From Ceratodon purpureus (Eukaryota > Streptophyta > Bryopsida > Pseudoditrichales > Ditrichaceae): a DNA stretch of 64,000 bases. The notes below the pieces were generated by a model. The model was not told the DNA's origin, ran no database searches, and saw only the letters and a program-made list of their open reading frames with translations. A program made the translations under genes and the position numbers. The stretch is from contig CM026426.1 in assembly GCA_014871385.1 (NCBI GenBank), forward strand, positions 69,453,635 to 69,517,634, given 5' to 3'. Below are positions 11,864 to 22,710 of this stretch, piece by piece. Numbering within the stretch: position 1 is the stretch's first letter; the number at the start of each line of letters is the position of its first letter.

Positions 11864-12879
11864 ATGGAGCCTATTCCTGTTCCTGTCGCTTGTTCTAATG
11901 TTACTTTGACTCCATTTCTTTACATGTCCTCAAGCATGGTTCACGAAAAAGCCCGTGTAGACCAGAGTCTGCATCCCATTCGCCCGGGAGATAGCTGCAA
12001 GTGTGCGACGAGGGATTGCTTGACTGCTCCTGTGCCTTGCGACTGTGCAAAAGAATCAGGAGGGGAATTTGCATATGGAGAAGATGGCCTCCTCAGGGAT
12101 TGCTACCTCCAACATGGAATTAGTGACTGCAGCAGTTGTAAGAAGGGGGCAGGCTGTTATTGTCTTGATGTGTCACATGTAGATGCTAGAGGGAGGGTTG
12201 GAACACGTCAAATTCCGCGCACTTTTATTAGAGAGTGTAGTGTGAAGTGTGGCTGCGACCGTAAATGTGGTAATCGCATTGTACAACACGGAATGAGGTA
12301 CCCAGTAGAGGTTTTCCACACGGGCGAGAAGGGATGGGGGATTAGGGCGAAGAAGGCTATCCCAGGAGGTGCGTTTGTATTTGAGTTGAGTGGGGAGATT
12401 ATGACAAATGCAGAGATGAACGTTAGAAACTTTGCAGTGTGGAAAGGACCCTCTTATGGACTACAACTGGATGCTGATTGGGCTACCGAAAAAACACTTG
12501 ATGACAACAGCGCCCTCTGCTTGGATTCCACCTTCTTTGGAAATGTTGCAAGATTTCTAAATCACAGGTTTGTAATATTTGTGTGCATTCACTAAGTGCT
12601 ATTATATTAATGCAAAACATCAACTAATACTTGTATACAATTCCGTGTAGGTATGAAGATGCGAATTTGATAGACATGCCAGTATTGATTGATGAACGGG
12701 ACAAGAGCTTTTATCACGTAGCCTTCTTCACGAAACGTCCAATTCTAGAATTAGAGGAGCTTACATGGGACTATGGCATAGATTTCGACCTTGAAGACCC
12801 AGAGTTGCCATCCTTTGCATGCAAATGTCAAAGCAGCATGTGTAGAGACAAAATTTCCCTTGTAGTCGACATTGCTTAG
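11864..12879 (+). CDS. SUVR-like histone H3K9 methyltransferase (pre-SET, SET, post-SET), two exons
   Basis: Exon 1 is 11864-12567 and exon 2 is 12651-12879, with intron donor CACAG|GTTTGT and acceptor GTGTAG|GTATG. The product is 310 aa and intact. Residues about 45-135 form a cysteine-rich pre-SET zinc cluster (CKC, CDC, C-x-C, CGCDRKCGN). GEFAYGEDGLL is typical of plant SUVR proteins. The SET domain runs about 155-285, with GWGIRA, NHRYEDANL (the usual NHRC-type cofactor/catalytic motif) and ELTWDYG. The post-SET CKC...C is at about 292-299. The family transfers methyl groups from SAM to H3K9 in the nucleus and promotes silencing. The plant N-terminal region is absent; an upstream exon may be missed. 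The start chosen is the first ATG in the exon. The gene lies between the RING-like gene and the transposase, inside GTAC-rich DNA, so it may be transposon cargo. Confidence 0.85.
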
Positions 12880-13286
12880 TCGTGTTTAGGTCCAACTTTG
12901 TAATGAAATCAAGATGAACGATTCAGTTGTAATAACTTGGATTCACTACAGAGTCATACAACATTTTGGAGAGAATCTTATATACAAATGATACTTAACT
13001 AGTACTAAAAGGTATATTATATGTACCTTAAGTACACATACTACAAGTGATACTTTAACAGTACCGAAAGTACATCATCTGTTCATGCATTAAGTACTTG
13101 TATACAGATAAAATTGGGTAACTTAGAATTCTAGTGCTGGCCGAAAGTTGGGACTACCACGCTGGCCTAACTCTACTTGCACAATCCGGAATAGTTAAGA
13201 ACAAATGGAACTACACCGGCAAAAGTTTCCACTTTTATAAATAAACGAAGACACACCTTGTACAGTCCAAGTACGGAAGAGTTATT
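12880..13286. other. GTAC-rich intergenic spacer between convergent genes
   Basis: It separates the ends of the SET gene (plus) and the membrane-protein gene (minus). GTAC tetramers recur every 30-60 bp. No promoter is expected in this tail-to-tail spacer. Confidence 0.5.
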
Positions 13287-13673
13287 TTACGACTCTAGAT
13301 AATTCTGCAAATTCTCTAGTCCCTCTTCACTCATTCTATTGTAAAATTCATCCCACAGAGCGTGTGTTTCCTCCCTTGTCCATTGGGGACTCGTACTCTG
13401 AGAACACCCTGATGAAGAGGTCCTGTCCAACCCTCCTGTCCATGTAGCTTTCTTGAGCCTAGGTAGAACTGTAGTCAGAATCCATAGAAGGGAAAAGAAC
13501 CTTTCTTTAATCCCATGTTGGATGGTCCACTTTCGCACATGTGAGATTCCAGCCAAAACGCCACGCACTATCCTCCTACATAACACAATTGTAACAACGA
13601 GCATTCCTAGGTACACCATTAGAAAGCACCCTAAAGCAGCAACAAATTCATCTATGGCTAACTCAGGGTCCAT
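13287..13673 (-). CDS. Small single-pass membrane protein, unknown
   Basis: The frame is 128 aa from the ATG at 13673. Residues about 10-34 are a long hydrophobic segment (AALGCFLMVYLGMLVVTIVLC) ending in CRR, a likely transmembrane helix with the positive side following. A second weaker hydrophobic stretch (FFSLLWILTTVL) follows at about residues 58-70. The tail is polar and acidic. It lies downstream of the transposase gene on the same strand, with a 250-bp GTAC-containing gap. I do not recognise the family. It is intact but short, so it could be a chance ORF; its position inside the block and its regular composition argue mildly for a real gene. Confidence 0.4.
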   Translation of the reverse strand: MDPELAIDEFVAALGCFLMVYLGMLVVTIVLCRRIVRGVLAGISHVRKWTIQHGIKERFFSLLWILTTVLPRLKKATWTGGLDRTSSSGCSQSTSPQWTREETHALWDEFYNRMSEEGLENLQNYLES

Positions 13674-13939
13674 AGCACATGAAGAGAGGAGCAAACAACA
13701 CTATCCCTCTTACGAGAAGCAAATGATCACACACAAAGCAGGTAGCACGTAATAGTCGTGCATTTGTACAGAGACGTGGACTGAGAATCTTCCTGAAATC
13801 TATAAAAAGAATAACGGTCACATAACTTGAGCAACGCGCTCCCTGCCCGTTTCAAAACGTACAAAGAGTATTCACAAATACCTTGTACAATGCACAAAAA
13901 GCACAATTAGTACATCTAAGTTTTCAACTTGCAACATGA

Positions 13940-16900
13940 CTATTCCTCATTGAATGCCCACCACTCCCGTAAAGCATCCTCACAGACCCTCAAGCTCTCT
14001 TTGGACATCTTGTATACAGGAGAGCCCTTCACCCTGTGTGCAGCAAGAATCATTGGAAATTTGCAAGCCCTCACCAAATGCGAATCTACGTGAGCGTCCA
14101 CTGCTTTGTCACAGAACACAAAGGTCTTGTCGCCACGGCCAAACTTCTTGAAATACTTTGCCTTGATTACCTCGTCGCCCGCACTAAACACGCCCCCCCA
14201 TGGACAGTATAGATGCTCCTGCAACTCAAACTTCCGCTTTGTACATTGAAGAATATAAAAATCGACTCCATCTTCATTATCCTCCTCTGCAGATATCATG
14301 AAGTTATCCCCTACATCTACCAAGTCGCCTAGAGACATGGAGACACCGTCATGCATCGAGTTCGCCTCATCGTCCAACTCTTGTATCACCTCTGCTACTA
14401 GACCAGCGCTGTCCGGAACCAACCTATTCACGTCCCAGCCCTGCACATGAGATAAGTGCTCACAGTTAGCCCAATCGCAATCAACACAAGGTATACAAAA
14501 ACATGATAAAGATCGAGTCCTCAGCAAAGTAGGGTCGGTATCAGAGAAGCCCATAATCGAATAAAGTGACTTTGAGCCCGGCAAAGTCTTGCAGCGTATG
14601 CTCATGTCACCATGGTCGACCTCATCTTCCCCAATGTGCCAAAACACACGAGAAAGGGATGGGGTATTTGGATGCTTGTACGAGCTTGTAACCCGCTCGG
14701 TGTATCTTTCCTCCAGGAACTGTACAACTTGTTGGGCATTCTGCAATGGCCTCGATGGGTTTTGGATCTGCAATGGCCTCGATGGGTTTTGGATCTGCTC
14801 GGAAGTTAAGGCTCTCTTCACAACCGCACCGGCTCCATCCCATTCGCCTTTCCCGTGAGCACTTTCGAAGTAGCTCCATCGCATCTTGCAACCCTTGGTA
14901 AGAATGGGGTATCGTGCCACAAAATACATGGCCGTGGCACATTTGAATTGGGCGCTTCACCCGTCACTATACACCCAGTGTTCTTCTGGACTGAAGCCAG
15001 AATCTTGCAACCAGTCCCAATGCAAGAGCAAACAATGCTAGACATATGCCGAATCATGGTCCTTGTCGTCAGACACATAGAAGTGTGTTTGCTTGATGAT
15101 GTTCTCTCCTTCTCTCCACATGGTAATGTGAACTAGGATAGTGACAGAGGTGCTGAAGTAATACATACTTTGCACCTCGTGTTGAATTGCGAAACTATAA
15201 TTTTCTGCATAATCGATATGGGAGATGATAACTCCCTCAGGGACATTCTTCATCATCTTCTGGCACTGCTCATCTTGCCATCTCGCCCTGAAATTGTGAG
15301 TGATAAACGTTGTCACTGTCTTTTCTATGTAGGACAAGAATTCGTCAACGGGTGTCTCTTTAAAAGCCTCTCTCAGTCGTTTCTTCGGTCTTCCTGTCTT
15401 TTTGTCCACGCCCACCTCGTAATACTCAAAGCACTTCCACTTCAACGAGAATGAGTCAATACTAGCCAACTCTTTTGGACACAAAGGAAATAACTCAAAG
15501 CCACAATCAGGACAATCCCCCATGAGGCAATGTAGCTTGTGCCAAACATCAAGCTCCCCTTTGGGACAAACACAAGCTTCCCACATCAAGGTTATGCGCT
15601 TATAAATCTGACAATGAGCATGACAACCCCCCTCCGTATCACTAGCACACACCAAGCACCCACAGTCACAGTTAGACTGTGCATAAAGGCCCCGCACTTT
15701 GTCCCTTAAATTGCTCAGACCAACCTTCATCAGATCCATTTCCACATGGTAGATACAACAACAAGTATTCCTCTCTTTCAGCTTTCGCACCCACCAAGGC
15801 TTCAACCTCTCGAAAGCTCTCTGGCGAACACTACACTCTGGATGCGCTTCTGTAAACCGCAAGAAGAACGTTGTCTGTATTCCATCACAGAGTACAAATC
15901 AGTATCATAGTACATTAGTACCACTAATGTACATGAGAAGTACCCTAAATCAGAGTATGAAGTACTCACAAAGAACTTGAACAGTACTAAAACAGTACTA
16001 TGGTTGTGTACAAATGACGTTTCATGGAGTACAAATGATATAGAAGTAAACTTTGAGTACGCATATACTCTTGGACTTCACATTTGCTACAACATCAAAG
16101 TACAACCTGCATATATTGGTACACGACAAGTACGTTGTTTTCAACTTCTACCACATGAAGTACTAACTATACAGAACTCTTGAACTCCAGAAGTATACAG
16201 TTTGTACTGTATGTTCGTGGACTCCACATTTTCTACCACAGACACGTACAAGAGTACACACTCGTCCAGTATCTCAATGTATCCAAAGTATAAAGTGTCA
16301 ACGCGAATTTGTCTTTGTACATCAATGGCCACCACTAATTCACATCTAGTATGGTATAGTACATATAGCCACAGGAAGGGTACAAGAGAAATACAAAACA
16401 CAGGCTTTCGAAGTATTAAGAATACAATACCCAAAAACCCTTCGAGCAACAATTATAACTCCGTGTACAATAAGGCAGCTATCACTGATTTTACAAAGGC
16501 AACAGATACAAGTGGTAGGGAAGAACGTACTTGTGCCTCACACAAGTAGTGAGTGGGGTGAGGCTCGGCCCAAAGATTCCTTCCAACCCTGTGCTTCACA
16601 ATATCCTTCTTATTAGGTGACACCTTAGTCTGACTCCTCCACCATGTCTCGATCTGGTCCTTGATGTAGTCGGATAAGCCTCCTCTCTTCTTGCGTTGGA
16701 GACGAAGTCTTGGCTCAGCTTCTTCGGGGCCGAGAGCATAGACCCTACGATTCTTTGCTATCGTGATGCTCTCAATACTTGTGTGCAGAACTCGTGATAA
16801 CGCCCTCACACCACCAATCCCCATGCTCACTGCAGCATCTAAAGCGGCACTCTTACGTGCTAACAACTCGTTTGAATTCGCCACCTTCACCATGGAAAGC

Positions 16901-17861
16901 TCATGCCTGAAGTTCAAAAGAAAACCGTGCACGACCTTTGCTTCTTGCGGTCGAGGGTAATAATCAGGTGATAGTGGCCAAACAGTGTCACGACGCAACA
17001 GACTCTCCATGACATCTTTCCGACTCAAAGGACCAAGACAACTTCTCAACTCCTCAACTATGTACTGAGCTATGCGTAATGAAATCCGATTGGACTCTCT
17101 CACGCTCAGATGGTCCTCAACATCCTCATCTGGAAGCTCAGTCGCCAACACTCGTGTTTCCTCGACCATCTGTCTCTCACGTGCTCTCTGGCGAGCTTTC
17201 CTCTCTCTCGCCCCTTCAACTGTAGCCGACCTCTGTTCATTCCGCAACCTACTTTTAGCGGCTCTAGCAGATGGTCCGGGCCGACTAACACCATGTCTCA
17301 CACGCTGTCTCTTGGCGGTGTTTCCCATGAGACCTAGGAGTTGTGCACGACACCCACTGCTTTGTCAGTAATCTATAGACAAACTCAGTACATAGTTGTG
17401 GAGTTGAGAGATTAACACGGTCCTGTACATAATGAAGAGTTCCACGAAGAATGCACAATCTATTCCACAAAACTCACCGAAATTGCTGACAAGCATCACC
17501 TTCTGAATGCAACTGACTCCACGCTTCTAGTAGGAGAAGATATTTGATACCTCACATCAGAAAGAGAAGGCAAAACCTCATAGCTACTAGAGGGGTAACT
17601 ACAAGAATCAGTAGATACTGCGGCAAGAAACAATGCACGCCTAGGAGAGTCTTCTGATACTGATACAGCGTTGCACTTTCCTAAGTAGAAATCTCGCACC
17701 CCTTGCTTTGAAACAGGGGTCTCAGATACGTAACAGGAGTCACTAGTTTCGCTATTTTCTGTATAATAAATCGATTCAACCTCTGAAGTTTGTGGGATAC
17801 AGGTGAAGTACGAAGTAATCAACTTCTGCACCAGATTCGACCTCTGAGCAGACCTAGACAT
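13940..17861 (-). pseudogene. DDE-type transposase (DYAENY / SDG..QFK / HGKG family), three exons, two nonsense codons
   Basis: Exons are 17861-17500, 17356-16531 and 15874-13940, with donors AG|GTGATG and CAA|GTACGT and acceptors GCAG and ACAG. The phases join perfectly and give 1040 codons. Residues about 460-530 hold Cys/His pairs (CDCGC, CPDC) typical of zinc modules in this group. The core shows HIDYAENYS (D617), SDDKDHD (664), YSDG-stop-SAQFK (699-707) and FESAHGKGEWDGAG (733-745). This matches a widespread but poorly named family of eukaryotic transposase-like proteins, known to me from invertebrates and fungi-like contexts. The acidic residues of DYAENY and SDG are the likely catalytic pair. 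TAG at 15040-15038 (codon 675) and TGA at 14959-14957 (codon 702, inside SDG..QFK) break the frame. There is no frameshift, so inactivation looks recent. Confidence 0.7.
15875..16530 (-). other. Intron 2 of the transposase, saturated with GTAC
   Basis: This 656-bp intron contains about 20 GTAC tetramers by eye, mostly as AGTAC or TGTAC. The density matches that of the RING-gene intron at 9460-10279, on the opposite gene strand. Confidence 0.6.
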
Positions 17862-20120
17862 TTTGCATGAACACAGCAAACACAGAGAATCTACAAGCAA
17901 CTATGGAAAAAACACTACGCAACCAGCCCATCATTGAGCGCCCTAATTGTTTAGACGTTGAAAACACAGCTGAACATGAGCACAGAGCGCACCCCGCCAC
18001 GAAAGGTGGGAAAAAAGGCATGGGGGAGACGAAGAGAATGTCAAAGCTGGGGTTGATTGCAGGTGGCGGCGGCATATTCAAGGGGCGTTGAAGGGATCTG
18101 CTCTATGGGTCATGCATGGGCACCCTCCCAAGCTCGGCGCCCTTGAATTTCGGATCTTGATCGCGAAAACGAACGGCTCAAGTGATAGGGTGGCCCACGT
18201 GGACGGTCAGGATGCGACATCGAATGTACATTGAGTACTATAAGTACTGTATGTACACTGTGAACGCAGTGTGATCGGCTACTAAATGAATAACGAAAAA
18301 ATTCTCTTTTTCCAAATTGAACAGTGAGCCAACCTAGGACTATCCTAAGGCGTCCAGAATCCACCGCTGGATCTAAAAAACGTAGAATATTTCCCCCCTT
18401 TTTTCCTTGCTAAGCATTCAGTACTACTTTTTTAAATCTTCTACAAATAAGCCACAAAACCGTCAATTCGCTGATAGAATCTAAAAAACGGCATGCTTTC
18501 CTTTCCTCTGCATGAAAGAGATCAGATTCAAAGTTTTGGATAAACAAGAAATTTGTACTTTTTTGCTAAACTAGTACTTGTGACTTTTTTTTGCACTGTA
18601 AACAAGTACAATTAAACTTAGGCAATCGCATATCTAAACTATTTTGACACTGCAAATACGATCTAAACAAGCATACTTATTATGCAAACCTATTACAAAA
18701 CGTAGAAACATTTAGCTCGGATGGTATTTTTTGATGTGAACAGACCGCACCCTGGAAAAATACGACTGTGACTAGAAAAGTACATGGGTCTAGCGTACTT
18801 ACACCCAATTTTCTTGTATCTTAACCCACAACACAACATCGAGTAAGTGAAAGTTGGAGAATTTAAAGTATAATCTAACTATGGTTTCACGACTTCCAAT
18901 GTTGAATTAGCAATTGCATGTTTTTGTTGTTTCATTCGAAGCAGATTTGATGACTGATCTGTCTCCATTGCCTGTTTACAAACACATTCGCAAGTTAATG
19001 CATTAGACTTGGGAATCAAACACATATTACTGTAGTGCAAATGGTGGAAAAGTCAAAAAAAAAATAAACATAAGTCGCACTCTCAATCAAATGCAGTACG
19101 ACATTGGTTATGAAGCAAACATAGGAATCAACTTCACAGCCCATAATATGTGAGAGTGCAATCCACCTAAATGAATCAAACATATGAATCAACTTCAGAG
19201 TCCATAATATGTGCCACGCTAGGTATCTAATGAGGGTATAGTCGAAAAAGTCTTAGCTCACAAGCTATGCACTATATATGATAAAATATTGCCATTGTAC
19301 TAAAATTACAGTAATAAAATTATAAGTGACACAGCCTCATTGTCTATGTTTGCCGTTCAGGTATTCTCAAACATTTAATCGTTGATAATTTTTTATTGGT
19401 TCCGGTATGTTATGGGTACAGGGTGACAAATTTTACCTTTCCGCTACATCCAGCAGTTGAAATACGTGACGACACGCTCAACACCTGTTAGTTTTGAATT
19501 TTAGTTGATAAGTTCAGAAAACAAGCACGATCTCTAACACTGAGCAATATCATACCTATCAATGTAACACTAATATCAGAAATTACAAAAGAAACTTAAA
19601 AACGAAATTTGTACCCAATGAAAGATATTACTTAGCTATACAACTGCATTATCAACGATTTCCAATGTAGAGAATCTGAACTACATGTTCAAAAATTGAT
19701 AATTCATCTCTACATGCTTCCGTCCAAACACTACTCCTAAATCAATGAAAGTGTACTTGCAACATGTATTTTTTCCTAATAAATTCAACTTACTGCGTCC
19801 ACATATTGAAATTAACTTTTTGAAGTCATTTTCTTTGTCATTTTTGTAGAATTAAATGACAAAGAAAATGACGATGTACATCGCACCACCATGAGTATTG
19901 TAACTTAGAAGACATGGTGACATGTTTGGGGGGCTGTCTAATACTCAATCTAATAACTTATCCACAAAGACATGAAGAGAATTCAGTCCCAACACTTCAA
20001 TTGGCGAGCATAGATATAACAAAACGTCAAAACGAGGTAGAACAACCGTGACTGTAGCAAGCATGATAAACCCAATTTTACATACAACAACATCAACAAC
20101 GTGCAACGATAAAATGTGTT
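17862..20120. other. Non-coding spacer with scattered GTAC
   Basis: No credible ORF. GTAC clusters occur near 18225-18255 and 18550-18610, then thin out. A 29-bp near-identical phrase, GAATCAACTTCA(C/G)AG(C/T)CC, occurs near 19128 and 19187. A strong hairpin lies at 19825-19872. The upstream start of the transposase gene at 17861 implies that a promoter lies within the first few hundred bases, but no TATA box stands out. Confidence 0.45.
19825..19872. repeat. Perfect 19-bp hairpin
   Basis: GTCATTTTCTTTGTCATTT at 19825-19843 is the exact reverse complement of 19854-19872, with a 10-nt loop. It may be a terminal or regulatory palindrome; its function is unknown. Confidence 0.85.
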
Positions 20121-20828
20121 TTAACTACTAGTACTTTCTGAATCCAACATGTCCATGCTCTCCTCCACAATACCGTAATCAAGTGATGCATGATGCTTAC
20201 CGTTGGGCACGTACTCTCCCGATTCGTCTTCATCCGCATCTGTGTTTGTCGGCGAACGTGTTCGTGCCTTAGGGTTATTTGCAGTCCGCGCGTGAGCAAT
20301 CCTCGTCTCCTCCAGTCTTCGACTCGTACGTTTGGGTAGGTGCTCAGCATCCTTACGGTCTCTCTTCAAACTTCGTCTACTCTCACCTATGGACGAGTTG
20401 CTATGTAGTTTCACATGCAAACAGAACCCAACAAATAACAGCGTGAAATAGGAAACGCTGACACAAACTCTTCTATATTTGCAGTAATGACAAATAAAGT
20501 CTCACCTGCGCTCGTAAGAAGATCCCCCAGCACTTGAGGGTTCTGACAAACACGACTCTGTAACAATTCAATCGCGACCGTTCAAAATGACACGTGTACA
20601 TCATCCATACAAGCTATGTCTAATAAAGTAGGGTTTTGTCTGGTTTTGAGTAACTTACAAAGCATTTGCCAAGTCCACAACCGGCTGGAGGCACACACTG
20701 AGTTCCTTCATGTTAGCCCTCCTGAATTGTTCGTATTTCTTCTCCTCTGGCTCTGACTCTTCTTCCACAGTCCGCAAGTCTCCTCCTTCACCTTCGCTAA
20801 GTCCCGAAGAGTCGCTCTCCCGAGGCAT
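20121..20828 (-). CDS. Small acidic/basic nuclear-type protein, three exons, unknown
   Basis: Exons are 20828-20659, 20555-20506 and 20386-20121. Donors are TT|GTAAGT and GCAG|GTGAGA; acceptors are CAGAG|TCGTG and CATAG|GTGAG. The join gives 161 aa with no stop, ending in TAA. Residues 1-35 are acidic (SGLSEGEGGDL, EEESEPEEKK). The middle is helical. Residues 75-110 are basic (RRSLKRDRKD, PKRTSRRLEE), suggesting a nuclear localisation signal. The tail is acidic (DADEDESGEY). It resembles a DNA- or chromatin-bound accessory protein, but no named domain is visible. It lies about 2.3 kb upstream of the transposase on the same strand, at the right side of the GTAC-rich block, and may be part of the same element. 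Confidence 0.55.
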
Positions 20829-22710
20829 CTTTGATGCACATCAACTTGGAACCTCTCTACTACTCTCCTCAAACGCTACAACTTACTCAAACGGTGCGTG
20901 AATTGATTGTATGCTCAGAGGGGAAATGCACAGCCCTATACGATTACGGCGATAGAGAATTCAAAAGTAAACACATTGGGAATGACGGTTTGAGTAGGAA
21001 AACATAGAACGCATCCTTGCTCCACTCAAAGACCGTCGTCTAAAGTGATTATGGACTGGGACTTCCAGAATAGAAAGTTTTTCTTGCATCAACCAAAGTA
21101 AACATATCTCGAAGTCTGACTTCAACTTGGGTCATCTCTCAGGTTTGCGTTGGATCAATCTCGTTCTCATCTACTGTTTGCTTGACTGTATGATCAGAAC
21201 CACAACATTTTCTTACACAGTGTTGTCGTGAAATAATTCCTCAACACTGTATGTAGTATAGTGATTCTAATCATGGTGTTTTGAATTCAGTTTATTTTTT
21301 TCCACTTATTATACATAACAATGTCAATCGCCACTCATTTAGTTCTTTCTCTATTGCCGTAAAGCAAATTATGACAGTACTTCAGGTGTTCGCGAAGGCT
21401 GAGACTTTCAACTGACGGTGCTCTTGAGGATCTGAAGGGCGGGGCAATTAATCGTCGGCATTGCAGGTTAAATTCTTCTCTTACGCCTTTACGATTCCAA
21501 AGCAGATTAACAGGCACGCTCAGGTGACAAACTTCTGCTCAGCCAATTCGTTTTAAACCGGGATTTTTGGTTATCGCAGTACATAACGAGGCATGTTGCT
21601 TGCTGCTGGGCAGATTTAGAGTCTCAAATGAGAGGATGATTCATAATTGTAAAATCTCACGTTTGGTATGCTTAGCTAAAACACTAATTTTCTGGATTTT
21701 TTTCAGAGGAGTCATATTGTATAATATAATACGACATTCGCATATTGATCAACGCATGTGATGTCAATGTTATTCCTCACTTGCCATTCAGATAAACACG
21801 ACAACGGTTATCGAATGGATATAATTCTCTGTACCCTGCATAGTTGAAATATATGAAAAGTTTTTCTACGCACTTGAGAAAGTACGCAACATCTGGCACA
21901 CCCGGGTGAGCTACACATTAACCTCTAAATGTTAGTGATTGTTTATTTTAATCATCGAATGTCGCTCATTCCATCGAGAATAACTACAGTCTTTTTTGTA
22001 TTCGTTTAGCATTCCATGTCGTTTCTCATTCGATAGGAGTCCAACAGTCATCACGAGCTCAGAGTATGTTATTAATCCGTGTATCCGTGTATCCGTGTAT
22101 CCGTGTATCCGTGCATTTGCAATATCTGTGTATAAATCCGTGTACAGCAGATGCCATTCCAGTTGTGATTTTCGTCTATACCTGATTCCTTGAACTTCTA
22201 GTCAACTTTTAGATAAGTCCCGGTCACAAAGTCCTAATTAGTTTCGATACATCGTCCTAGGTCTCTATTTGTACCTGCTCTGAGTGAGGAATCTTTATGT
22301 TATATGTCCCTTTATGTGTTAATCAACCTTTTCATTTTTCAGTCTTTTTTACGTGTTCGCACATGATCTGTGGAAATCCTGGGTTATATTGTCCTATGAT
22401 TCTAAAATAGCTGTTCTAAGCCGATTGAATAATCAATTTAACTGTGTATAGTCCAATAAGTGTGCATCTAGTGTTAAGTTTGAGTTGAACATGTGGGGCA
22501 AATACCTATACTTTTCCTTTGCCGAGTCAATGCAATATGTGTTGACGGCTATATAGAACTGAAGCTTTTCTAATTGCATTTACGTGTGTAAATTGTTAGG
22601 CAAACATGTCTGCCAGGTACCCACTTAATGACGTACGCAGAGTGAAGTCCCGAGATGACAAGCTCTGAATCCGCAAACAAGAACGGGCTACGCTATACAA
22701 TTTTTCAAGA
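20829..22710. other. Non-coding stretch before the Tnp2 transposase
   Basis: No gene is supported. Near 21212-21252 an imperfect inverted pair ACACAGTGTTGT / AACACTGTAT flanks an AT-rich loop. GTAC density drops to background here, placing the right limit of the GTAC-rich block near 20.8 kb. Confidence 0.4.
22077..22116. repeat. 8-bp tandem repeat CCGTGTAT, about five copies
   Basis: The unit CCGTGTAT repeats head to tail about five times, the last copy changed to CCGTGCAT. It is a simple microsatellite-like tract in non-coding DNA. Confidence 0.8.

Noticed and set aside
13940-17861. KDZ-type (Kyakuja/Dileera/Zisupton) transposase
   Set aside because: The Cys-rich middle first suggested it, but the DYAENY, SDG..QFK and HGKG..DG motifs belong to another transposase-like family.
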